Source: DAHUYF01 sp035623985 (GTDB lineage Bacteria; Pseudomonadota; Alphaproteobacteria; ATCC43930; CGMCC-115725). From it: a stretch of DNA of 64,000 nucleotides. This document shows, one piece after another, positions 24,690 through 32,025 of the stretch. The stretch lies in assembly GCA_035623985.1 (NCBI GenBank), contig DASPSJ010000022.1, positions 1-64,000 on the forward strand, in the 5' to 3' direction. A model generated the notes under the pieces. It saw only the letters and a program-made list of their open reading frames with translations, had not been told where the DNA came from and searched no databases. The position numbers and the translations under genes are program-made. How positions within the stretch are numbered: the first letter of the stretch is position 1; each line of letters opens with the position of its first letter.

Positions 24690-24916
24690 CGGCCATGACG
24701 ATTCAGAAAGGTTCGAAATCATTTGTCGGGAACAATACACTAGGACGAACAGCCATCGAGAGCACGAAAAAATATCCATGATCCGCCAATGTTGCAGCCG
24801 CTCAACCCGCTCCAGGCTGGCCGTGCAAAAGTGTCGATGACGGCTGCGGGATCCGTCTCCACAGAATGTCGGAGAATAAGTAGTGCTACCTATCATCGGC
24901 TTCGGCTGCGTCGACA

Positions 24917-24930
24917 TTGACATAGATCAT
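24917..24930. promoter_or_regulatory. FNR/FixK-like box 1
   Basis: TTGAC-ATAG-ATCAT matches the FNR/FixK consensus TTGAT-N4-ATCAA at 8 of 10 fixed positions. The corresponding place in the duplicated module (26447-26460) has TTGAT-ATAG-ATCAT. It is 275 bp before the XRE start and 442 bp before the MTK gene. Confidence 0.45.
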
Positions 24931-25204
24931 CGCGCGCCTGCGGCTTGCACTCAAAAATTATTCGCGATGGACGAGGTCGATGCTTGATCGATTGCGGCCG
25001 GGCGGCGATTGAAACGCGCAAAGCATGCGCCCGCACTACCATCGGATTTTTGCACGCGCGGGCGCGCGGAACGCTTCGGCTCGAACGACGCGGTAGCCGG
25101 GCGCGGTGACGCATCGACGCCGCCGGCCGTCAGCGCGGCGCAACGAAATCGGTTCTCCCGCCGATGCTCGGGACCATCGATGGCATTTGGGCGAGGCGCG
25201 CAAC

Positions 25205-25630
25205 ATGGGAAGCGTTATTCGTTTCCGACAACGATCGTCGGTCGACTCGCAGGTCGGGGCGCGCATCCGGTTGCGCCGGATGATCGTCGGCATGAGCCAG
25301 GAACGGCTCGGCGAGGCCGTCGGCGTCACCTTCCAACAGGTGCAGAAATACGAGCGCGGCGCAAGCCGCGTCAGCGCGGGCAGGCTCTACAGGTTGGCCG
25401 AGGCGCTCGGCGTGCCCGTGTCGTATTTCTTCGACGAGGCGGCTCTCGTCGCCGGCGATGGGACGAGCGAGCCGAGCGAGCGGGCAACATCGTGCGAGAT
25501 GCACAAGTCGATATCGCGCGAGACGCTCGAGCTGCTGCGCGCCTATTACGGCATCTCCGATCCGGAGCTCAGGCATCGATTCTTCGAACTGGCGAAGGCG
25601 ATCGCAAGGGCCTGCGCCGAAAATGACTGA
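25205..25630 (+). CDS. XRE-family transcriptional regulator, copy 1
   Basis: The protein is 141 residues from the ATG at 25205, preceded by GAGG. The helix-turn-helix spans about residues 18-75: IRLRRMIVGMSQERLGEAVGVTFQQVQKYERG, then SAGRLYRLAEALGVPVSYFFDE. A variable linker and a conserved C-terminal helical part (SRETLELLRAYYGI... ELAKAIARACAEND) follow. This architecture is common in Alphaproteobacteria. The product differs from the 26754-27170 copy at only about 20 positions by eye, mostly in the linker. An FNR-like box lies upstream. Confidence 0.9.
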   Translation: MGSVIRFRQRSSVDSQVGARIRLRRMIVGMSQERLGEAVGVTFQQVQKYERGASRVSAGRLYRLAEALGVPVSYFFDEAALVAGDGTSEPSERATSCEMHKSISRETLELLRAYYGISDPELRHRFFELAKAIARACAEND

Positions 25631-25709
25631 CGCGGCCGCGGCGGTCCAAACCTTGCGCGTCGCCGGTGTTTGCGGCAAAGGGCGGCGCGCCGCGGCCGGA
25701 CGGCCGCCG

Positions 25710-26033
25710 TCAGGTCGTTTCCTCCCGCTTCGCCGTGCGACGGTGCTTTGCCGGTCGCGCCTTGCCGCCACCGCCGCGGTCGGTGCCGGGACGATGCGCG
25801 CGCTTCGTCGCGTTGGCGTCCAAGCCGCCGGCCGAGCGGCGCTGCCGCACCGCCGTCGCGCCCTTCTTGCGGTCGCGCCCGGCCGGTCGGGCGCGCGGCG
25901 CCTTGCGCGGCCGCAACTTTACCGAGAGTTCATGCATCAGCGCCTCAATGGCTCTCAGCAGCTCCCGGGAGCCATGTTCCGTCAGCATGGCCTCATAGAG
26001 ATCGAGCGGGGTTCTGCGATCGCGCTTGGTCAT
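25710..26033 (-). CDS. Small MTK-type helical protein, copy 2
   Basis: The protein is 107 residues from the ATG at 26031-26033. The N-terminal block MTKRDRRTPLDLYEAMLTEH, then RELLRAIEALMHELSVKLRP, is clearly paralogous to the 24251-24475 product. The tail is longer and very rich in Arg, Lys and Pro. The stop lies 79 bp downstream of the copy-1 XRE stop, in convergent orientation. The function is unknown; a nucleic-acid-binding tail is plausible. Confidence 0.6.
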   Translation of the reverse strand: MTKRDRRTPLDLYEAMLTEHGSRELLRAIEALMHELSVKLRPRKAPRARPAGRDRKKGATAVRQRRSAGGLDANATKRAHRPGTDRGGGGKARPAKHRRTAKREETT

Positions 26034-26753
26034 GGCGTTCGTCTGGCGAGGCTGCAGGGAGGGGCGAAACTGCGCCTGGAGCGCACGGATCGCGTGTGAC
26101 GCGCGCAAGGGAAAGGCGGGTACGTCCGGATGCCTTCAGGACGCTCCCGACCTTGCGTCGCGGGCCGGGGGGAAGGCGCGCATCCCGTGAGAGTGGGGAG
26201 ATTGTGTGCCCGACGGCTCGCAGGCGGAGTCGCGGTCGAGATCGACGACATCGTCTTGTCAGGGCGATTGGCTGTGAACAGCACGAAAGGACACCCCTGC
26301 CCTGCGAATGCCGCCGCCAGCCGACCGGTTCCCTCGGCAGGCTCAGCAAAGCCGCTGGCGAAGGGCGTAGAATCGGCTTCCGGCCCGGGGCGCCAGAGGA
26401 AGAGAACACGTGGCGTCGACCATCTTTCGTTTGCGCCGGCCGTGCATTGATATAGATCATCGTGTTTGGTTCATGCGCGTCAAATGACGTATGGGTATGC
26501 GTCGCATGACGTATTTTTATTTGACGACGCCAATGCTTTGAGCGATTGCGACCATGCGCCGGCCAAAGCGCGTCGGGCAAGCGCCCGCAATGCCGCCTGC
26601 GATTGGAATGCTTCTATTCGACCGGGGCAGGGGCAACAGCCGGGTGCGATGATGAATCGACGCCGTCGGCCGGCAGCGCGGTGCAAGAGACGGGTTCTCC
26701 TGAATGGTGTACTAGGTCATCGACTGCACTTTTTTTTGCGCGAGGCGCGCGAC
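26034..26753. other. Divergent spacer 2 of the duplicated module
   Basis: 720 bp, almost the same length as spacer 1. It holds an FNR-like box (26447-26460), then an AT-rich stretch with two TGACGTAT copies around 26480-26520. The last 110 bp before the XRE start resemble spacer 1. No convincing gene was seen. Confidence 0.5.
26447..26460. promoter_or_regulatory. FNR/FixK-like box 2
   Basis: TTGAT-ATAG-ATCAT is one base from the canonical TTGAT-N4-ATCAA of FNR/FixK/Anr-type regulators. It is followed by an AT-rich stretch suitable for a promoter and lies 294 bp upstream of the XRE start. Confidence 0.5.
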
Positions 26754-27170
26754 ATGGGAAGCGTTACCCGTTTCCGGCGGCGATCGTCAGTCGACTCACG
26801 GGTCGGCGCGCGCATCCGGTTGCGCCGGATGATCGTCGGCATGAGCCAGGAACGGCTCGGCGAGGCCGTCGGCGTCACCTTCCAACAGGTGCAGAAATAC
26901 GAGCGCGGCGTCAGCCGCGTCAGCGCGGGCAGGCTCTACAGTTTGGCCGAGGCGCTCGGCGTGCCCGTGTCGTATTTCTTCGACGAAGCGGTTCTCGTCG
27001 CCGGCGGCGGACCGAGCGAGCGAGCGGAGGCGGCCGAGATGCCTCACTCAATGTCGCGCGAGACGCTCGAGCTGCTCCGCGCCTATTATGGCATCACCGA
27101 TCTGGAGATCAGGCATCGGCTCTTCGAACTGGCGAAGGCGATCGCAAGGGCCTGCGCCGAAAATGACTGA
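26754..27170 (+). CDS. XRE-family transcriptional regulator, copy 2
   Basis: The protein is 138 residues from the ATG at 26754 and paralogous to the 25205-25630 product. The helix-turn-helix (RIRLRRMIVGMSQERLGEAV onward) is identical apart from a few flanking positions. The linker is three residues shorter, and the C-terminal ACAEND is conserved. The near-identical recognition helix implies both copies bind the same DNA sites, so dosage or differential expression, not specificity, may separate them. It converges with the ModA-like gene 71 bp away. Confidence 0.9.
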   Translation: MGSVTRFRRRSSVDSRVGARIRLRRMIVGMSQERLGEAVGVTFQQVQKYERGVSRVSAGRLYSLAEALGVPVSYFFDEAVLVAGGGPSERAEAAEMPHSMSRETLELLRAYYGITDLEIRHRLFELAKAIARACAEND

Positions 27171-27241
27171 CGCGCCCGGCAGCGCCGTGCCGAAGCATCC
27201 CCCTGCCCGGCGCTTCGGCCGCCGTTCCCGCTGACCGCCGG

Positions 27242-28054
27242 TCACTTCCGCGCGGCGGAGTTTATCGGCTCGAGACCGCTTTTGAGGATGGCCGCGGCCG
27301 CGGCGGGGGAGGCGAGGAAGGCGATCAGCGCCTTCGCCGCTTCCGGCTCCTTCGAGGTGGACACGATCCCCGCGGAGAAGATCGTGACCTTCTGCAACGC
27401 CGGCGGCAGCGGCCCGACGACGTCGATGCCGGCGATCGGCAGCAATTCGCTCATCTGCTGGAAGCCCAGCTCCGCCTCGCCGCGCGCGACCACGAGGCCG
27501 ACGGGCTCGGCCGGAATCATGCGGCTCTTGGCCTTCACCTGATCGGCGATCCCCAGGCGCTGGAACAGCTCGGTCGAGACGTAGACGCCGCTGGCGCTGT
27601 CGGAATAGGCAATCGACGCCGCCTGGAGGAGGGCGCGCTTCAGCGCGTCGGCGGAACCGATATCGGGCTTGGGCGCGCCGGCCCGCACCGCGACGCCGAC
27701 GAGCGAGCGCGCCAGATCCGTCGCGCTGCCGGCGCGCACCTTTCCCTGCTTCGCCAGATCGCCCAGCGCCTCGCCCACCATGATCACCACGTCGATCGGC
27801 TCGCCGCGCCCGAGCCGCTGCGGGATCGCCTGGGGCGTGTTGCCCATGGAGGGACCCCATTGCGTCACCACCGTGTTTCCGCTCTCGCGCTCGAATTCCG
27901 GCACCAGCTCGCGATAGGCGGCGGCAAAGCCGCCCGAGCTTACCACCATGAGCTCCGCCGCCTTTGCTTCTCCCGCCGCGCCGACGAAGAGCAGAAGCCC
28001 GGCAAGCAGCAGCGCGAGCGCGCGGCCAGAGATCGATGTCGGCGTGTCGGGCAA
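27242..28054 (-). CDS. Periplasmic substrate-binding protein, molybdate-binding (ModA)-like
   Basis: The protein is 270 residues from the TTG at 28052-28054, which has GGGGAGGAAG at ideal spacing; an upstream ATG frame to 28189 adds 45 residues with no signal character. A signal peptide is clear: ALALLLAGLLLFVGAAGEAKA, cleaved near AKA-AE. The mature start ELMVVSSGGFAAAYRELVPEFERESGN and GEPIDVVIMVGEALGDLAKQGKV are the type II binding fold of the ModA group. IAYSDSASGVYVSTELFQRLGI is typical too. No permease or ATPase gene is adjacent. The ligand may be molybdate or another oxyanion or small acid. Confidence 0.85.
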   Translation of the reverse strand: MPDTPTSISGRALALLLAGLLLFVGAAGEAKAAELMVVSSGGFAAAYRELVPEFERESGNTVVTQWGPSMGNTPQAIPQRLGRGEPIDVVIMVGEALGDLAKQGKVRAGSATDLARSLVGVAVRAGAPKPDIGSADALKRALLQAASIAYSDSASGVYVSTELFQRLGIADQVKAKSRMIPAEPVGLVVARGEAELGFQQMSELLPIAGIDVVGPLPPALQKVTIFSAGIVSTSKEPEAAKALIAFLASPAAAAAILKSGLEPINSAARK

Positions 28055-28613
28055 CGCTTCCTCCCCAATCTGTCCGCCAACGATCGACCATGCGCGGTTT
28101 GCGGTCAAGGCCGGCCGCGAACGCGACGCACCTTGCGCTCTGCGATGAGCCTCGGCCGAGGAGGACGATAGAGGGAGCCAAGGCGACATGCCGGCGACAG
28201 GCGGATCATGGAACCGCCGGGAGATGGCCGTCGCCGCGGTCTTGGGAGAAGGCGCCGTCGACGTCCGTGCCGCCGCGCGCCGATGACGGCGCTCGGGCCT
28301 TATCGCCGTCCGCCCCGAAGCGCGGCGCCGTGAGCTGCGTGGCCCATTCGACGCTCGCCGGCGAATTCCCGCCGAAGCCGCAAGCGAGACGCAATCGCCG
28401 CCCGCCGTCCGTTCCGCGCGCGCCTCGCACGCTCGGACGCGAAACTAAGACGCGGCTCCCCCTTGAACCGCGGCCCAACCTTCACCAACTCGATGAGCAT
28501 CCGGGGTCAGGGATGCGTTGACCGGCAGAGCGCGTGGGCTCGCCGAGAAGGACGATCCTGTTTGAGCCGCGTTCCCCTGGCTTCGAGTGACTGCCCGCAG
28601 CGAGGAAAAGGGG
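28055..28613. other. Intergenic region upstream of the Hsp20 pair
   Basis: 559 bp between divergent genes, with no convincing ORF. It must hold the Hsp20 promoter. A CTTGAA hexamer near 28461 could be the -35 of a heat-shock sigma promoter, but I see no good -10. No CIRCE-type repeat was seen. Confidence 0.4.
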
Positions 28614-29039
28614 ATGCCGATGCTGTCATACGATCCATTCGAAACGCTGCTCGACCTGCAGCGGACATTGGACACGTTCCGGCAGAGTCGTTGGCTCGAA
28701 TCGAGTCCAAGCGCCGGCGGCTCCTATCCGCCGATCAACGTGTTCCGCAAAGGCGACGACCTCCTGATCATCGCCGAGGTGCCCGGCGTCAACAAGTCGA
28801 ACCTGGATATCCAAATCCAGGGAAACGCCGTGCGGATCGCCGGCAGCAAGACGATCGACTACCCCAACAAGGCGAGCCTCCATCGGCGCGAGCGCCTGAC
28901 CGGCGCCTTCGACCGCACCGTCGCCCTTCCCGTGGAGATCGATCCCGATCGCGTCAGGGCCGAATGCCGCGATGGACTCTTGGCCTTGTTCCTCGCCCGA
29001 GCGGAGCGGGACAAGCCTAAATCGATCAAGATCAGCTAA
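28614..29039 (+). CDS. Hsp20/alpha-crystallin small heat-shock protein 1
   Basis: The protein is 141 residues from the ATG at 28614, with GAGGAAAAGGGG just before it. A short N-terminal region (YDPFETLLDLQRTLDTF) precedes the alpha-crystallin domain: PPINVFRKGDDLLIIAEVPGVNKSNLDIQIQGNAVRI, then ERLTGAFDRTVALP and ECRDGLLALFLAR, the usual end. These ATP-independent chaperones hold unfolding proteins in the cytoplasm. It is first of a tandem pair, 24 bp before the second gene. Confidence 0.93.
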   Translation: MPMLSYDPFETLLDLQRTLDTFRQSRWLESSPSAGGSYPPINVFRKGDDLLIIAEVPGVNKSNLDIQIQGNAVRIAGSKTIDYPNKASLHRRERLTGAFDRTVALPVEIDPDRVRAECRDGLLALFLARAERDKPKSIKIS

Positions 29040-29063
29040 TCAAGCCGCTTTCCGGAGGACATC

Positions 29064-29462
29064 ATGGCGATTTCACGCGCGCTCGAGGTTCAGGAGAAGA
29101 AAGAGCTTGCCGCCAAGGAGGAGAAGACCGTCCCCGCGAGATATTACGTTCCCACCACCGACATCTTCGAGAGCGACGATGCATTGACGGTCGTCATGGA
29201 GATGCCGGGCGTGGAGCGCAAGGACGTCGACATCAGGCTCGAAGACAACGTGCTGCGCGTGGAAGGCCGTATCGACTTCTCGAAATATGAGGGGCTGGAG
29301 CCGGTCTACACCGAATACAACATCGGTCCCTATGCGCGGGCCTTCACCCTTTCCGACAGGATCGACCAGGACAACATCAGCGCGGAACTTGAAGACGGGG
29401 TGCTGAAGCTGACGCTCAAGAAGGCGAAGGAGGCGGGGCCTCGGCGCATAGCGATCGGCTGA
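29064..29462 (+). CDS. Hsp20/alpha-crystallin small heat-shock protein 2
   Basis: The 132-residue protein has a Lys/Glu-rich N-terminus (VQEKKELAAKEEKTV) and an alpha-crystallin domain: PTTDIFESDDALTVVMEMPGVERKDVDIRLEDNVLRVEG and ISAELEDGVLKLTLKKA. GGAGG lies 8 bp upstream of the start. It differs enough from the preceding Hsp20 that mixed oligomers or division of labour are likely. It is co-transcribed with it, judging by the 24-bp gap. Confidence 0.93.
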   Translation: MAISRALEVQEKKELAAKEEKTVPARYYVPTTDIFESDDALTVVMEMPGVERKDVDIRLEDNVLRVEGRIDFSKYEGLEPVYTEYNIGPYARAFTLSDRIDQDNISAELEDGVLKLTLKKAKEAGPRRIAIG

Positions 29463-29974
29463 CCTCCGCCGGCGGCCCGGCTCCGATCGGCCGGAGAAAG
29501 CGACAGGAATTCGCCGGGGCTGGAGCCAAGGATCGGGACCGCGCCTGCGGTCCCCTTCCTTCCCGAGTTTTTTGTCGATCCGTTTTTGCAGCGCTTGCCT
29601 GAAGCTGCGATGCCGATGGCGCGTCGGCCGTCGTGCCGGCCTCGCCTACGAAGCCTTCCGCGCTTCGGATCCGGCGGCCCTCGCCGCGTCCGCGCAAGGC
29701 GGAGTTCAGGCGCGACGGCAAACGAAAACCACACCATGCGGCGGTATTCGAAACCAGGCGCGCGGCCTCGGCGGCTTGCGTCGAGCCCGAAGGGACAGGT
29801 TTTTGCGCGTCAAAACAAATCGTGTGGGGGGCGTGTCGTTTAATGCGACCTTAAATCCTGCGGTGTAGAGTCGCGGCTACGACTCCGTCAGTCCTGCACC
29901 AACGGCCGCCATGGCGTCTGCCTCGCTTGCCAGGCATGTGCAGTATGGGCGCTTGGGTCTTGCAGGAGACCGCG
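29463..29974. other. Intergenic region after the Hsp20 pair
   Basis: 512 bp with no convincing ORF or repeat. AT-richer patches near 29570 and 29810-29870 probably hold promoters for the next gene. Confidence 0.4.
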
Positions 29975-30553
29975 ATGGACAAAGCCGAACCGTTTGCCGA
30001 GATCGACCAGGCGCTGCTCGCCGCGTCGAGCAACGAGGTGAGCCGCCGCTTCATTGCCGCGTGGCTCGGCTGGCGCGGCGCGGCGCGCCTGCTGCCGAAA
30101 CGCGCCGACATCGACATCGCCGACATCAAGGAGCTGCTCGACCGGGTGATTCTGGTCGAACTCGGCGGACCCGACGGGCTTCGCGTCAAGGTGGCCGGCA
30201 GCCGGCTGCGCAATCACATCGATTTCGAGGCGACCGGCAAAAATCTCGCCGCGATCACCCCGCCCGGCGATTGGCCGCTGCGCCGCTGGCGCATAACAGA
30301 GATGGCGACGCGGCCCTGCGCCGGCGTCTCGATCTTGCGCGACCGCCGCAGGCGCGACGGCATCACCGTCGAGATGGTGACCCTGCCGCTCGAGCCCGAC
30401 GCGCCCGGCAAGCCGCCGCTGACGTTGAGCAATATCGCGGTGTGCGGCGGCGTCTACGAGCCGCCGCCCAAGGACCGGCCGCTGCTCTGGCCGGCGGTCG
30501 AGGAGTTCCGCTTCCTCGATCTCGGCGCCGGCGTTCCGGAAAAAGCCGCGTAG
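29975..30553 (+). CDS. PAS_5-type (PF07310-like) PAS domain protein
   Basis: The protein is 192 residues from the ATG at 29975, with AGGAG 8 bp upstream; an earlier in-frame start at 29927 lacks one. The pattern RRFIAAWLGWRGAARLLPKRADIDIADIKELLDRVILVEL...LRVKVAGSRLRNH is that of alphaproteobacterial stand-alone PAS_5 proteins, probably small-ligand sensors without an attached output domain. The C-terminal strands read CGGVYEPPPKDRP. No neighbour indicates its partner. Confidence 0.75.
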   Translation: MDKAEPFAEIDQALLAASSNEVSRRFIAAWLGWRGAARLLPKRADIDIADIKELLDRVILVELGGPDGLRVKVAGSRLRNHIDFEATGKNLAAITPPGDWPLRRWRITEMATRPCAGVSILRDRRRRDGITVEMVTLPLEPDAPGKPPLTLSNIAVCGGVYEPPPKDRPLLWPAVEEFRFLDLGAGVPEKAA

Positions 30554-30674
30554 CCCTGCGGCACGGTTCCGCGGTTTATCTCGCTTCCTGCCTTCGCGCC
30601 TTGACGATCATCGGGCGACCGCCCGCCATCCGCGGCCGTCCGGCCCGGCCGGCCGGAAGGGATTGGGGGACGCG

Positions 30675-31814
30675 CTAGGCGGTGAAGGTGAAGCTGCTGC
30701 CCGTGCCGCAGAGCACGAGCTTCTCCGGCATCTCCTGCTTGGCCAGATCGATGAAGTTCTGGCCGCTGCAATGCATCGGCATCACATGCTCGAGGTCGAA
30801 CTTCTTGAGTTCCGCCATCACCTGCCGCAGGTAATCGTCCGGCGCCGGCGCCAGATGGAAGCCGCCGACGAGCGCGTAGATCTTGTCGACGCCGCTCACC
30901 TCCTGCGCGCGGCGGAGCGTGTTGATGATGCCGGCATGTCCGCAGGAGCTGATCACCACGAGCCCGCGGTCGCCCAGCCTGAAGCAGGTCGCATGCTCGT
31001 GCCAGTGCTGGTCCGGCACGGGCGTGCCGGCGAGCTCCTCGGCGGTGAAATGATGGTTCCTGTAGGCGTTCGTGTCGCAGCCCAGCCCGTCCCGGACGCC
31101 GTAGCCGACCCAGGTGTTCGGCAGGACATGCTCGATGCTGGTGCGCGGAACGGCGCCGGTGGTGAAGGCGTGGCCTTCCAGGACGATCGGCGCTTCCGAC
31201 AGCACGGGCTCCACGCCCAGCGCCTTCAGCTTGCGCCGGTCGAGGGGCGAGCCGAAATTCGTGAAGCTGCCGTCCGCGGCGCGGCTGAAGCGACGGCAGA
31301 AATCATCCTCTCCGCCGGTATAGAGGCGCAAATCCCTGCGCATCCGCGCGCGCGATGCTTCCAAAAAGCCCATGAGGCCGCCGATGTGATCGTAATGGCC
31401 GTGGCTGACGATCAGAGCGTCCACCTGGCCGACGTCGATCTTCAGAATGTCGAGGTTGTTCGCATAGACGTCGGGGGTGAAGCCGAAGTCGAGCAGATAG
31501 CGGCGCCGCTCCTGCGCCCTGCGCGATTCCAGGTGCAGCGCCAGGCCCCACTCGCTTTCCAAGGTCTTGCCTTGCGCCGCCTCCGGCATTCCCGTGCGCC
31601 GGACGGCGAGACCGGGCGCCTCCAATCCCCGCAGGAAGAGGTCGTGCGTGTTGTCCGTGATCTCCCGCACGACGAGCTCGTCGATCACCGGCGCGTCGAT
31701 CCGCTCGGAAGCGGCGCGGGCGCATCGGTCCATCAGCGTATTGCTTGACAACAAGGCGCCGCCAAAGAGCGCCGAGCGTTGCAGGAAGCTGCGCCGATCC
31801 AGCGATCGCGACAT
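30675..31814 (-). CDS. Tat-exported metallo-beta-lactamase-fold hydrolase
   Basis: The 379-residue protein has a Tat signal (DRRSFLQRSALFGGALLSS) at the N-terminus. The metallo-beta-lactamase signature SHGHYDHIGG is near residue 137, with further metal ligands in ISSCGHAG, GGFHL and MPMHCSG. The layout is that of the subgroup named after a dihydropterin methyl-aminobenzene phosphate synthase. It probably acts in the periplasm on a small ester or lactone. It is divergent from the cytochrome-like gene at 32026 over 211 bp, and both are exported, so a joint oxidative or hydrolytic pathway is possible. Confidence 0.88.
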   Translation of the reverse strand: MSRSLDRRSFLQRSALFGGALLSSNTLMDRCARAASERIDAPVIDELVVREITDNTHDLFLRGLEAPGLAVRRTGMPEAAQGKTLESEWGLALHLESRRAQERRRYLLDFGFTPDVYANNLDILKIDVGQVDALIVSHGHYDHIGGLMGFLEASRARMRRDLRLYTGGEDDFCRRFSRAADGSFTNFGSPLDRRKLKALGVEPVLSEAPIVLEGHAFTTGAVPRTSIEHVLPNTWVGYGVRDGLGCDTNAYRNHHFTAEELAGTPVPDQHWHEHATCFRLGDRGLVVISSCGHAGIINTLRRAQEVSGVDKIYALVGGFHLAPAPDDYLRQVMAELKKFDLEHVMPMHCSGQNFIDLAKQEMPEKLVLCGTGSSFTFTA

Positions 31815-32025
31815 GATCCGTTGCCTCCCCTCGAGTCCCCGGAAAAGCTATCAATCGCGATGACCGCCGTCAAACGACGCCGGCGCCGGCGCGAGTCCGG
31901 CATGGCCGCTCCCGATGCCGCCTTTTGTCTTGCGAGGAAGCGGCGGGATGCGGCAGGCTTTCATGCAACGAAGCGTTTCGGGCCGGCGGGGCCGCCGCGC
32001 ATAAAGAGCCAGGGGAGAAAGTCTC

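Larger units (their letters stand above)
24476..25204. other. Divergent spacer 1 of the duplicated module
   Basis: 729 bp without a convincing gene. It holds a strong hairpin (24668-24689) and an FNR-like box (24917-24930). From about 25110 it has a stretch similar to the spacer upstream of the second XRE gene. The middle part is AT-richer than the surroundings. A small RNA is possible but not demonstrable here. Confidence 0.5.

Noticed and set aside
28206..28478. Short minus-strand ORFs in the gap before the Hsp20 genes
   Set aside because: Gly/Arg/Ala-rich low-complexity products, no ribosome site and no paralogue. Treated as non-coding.
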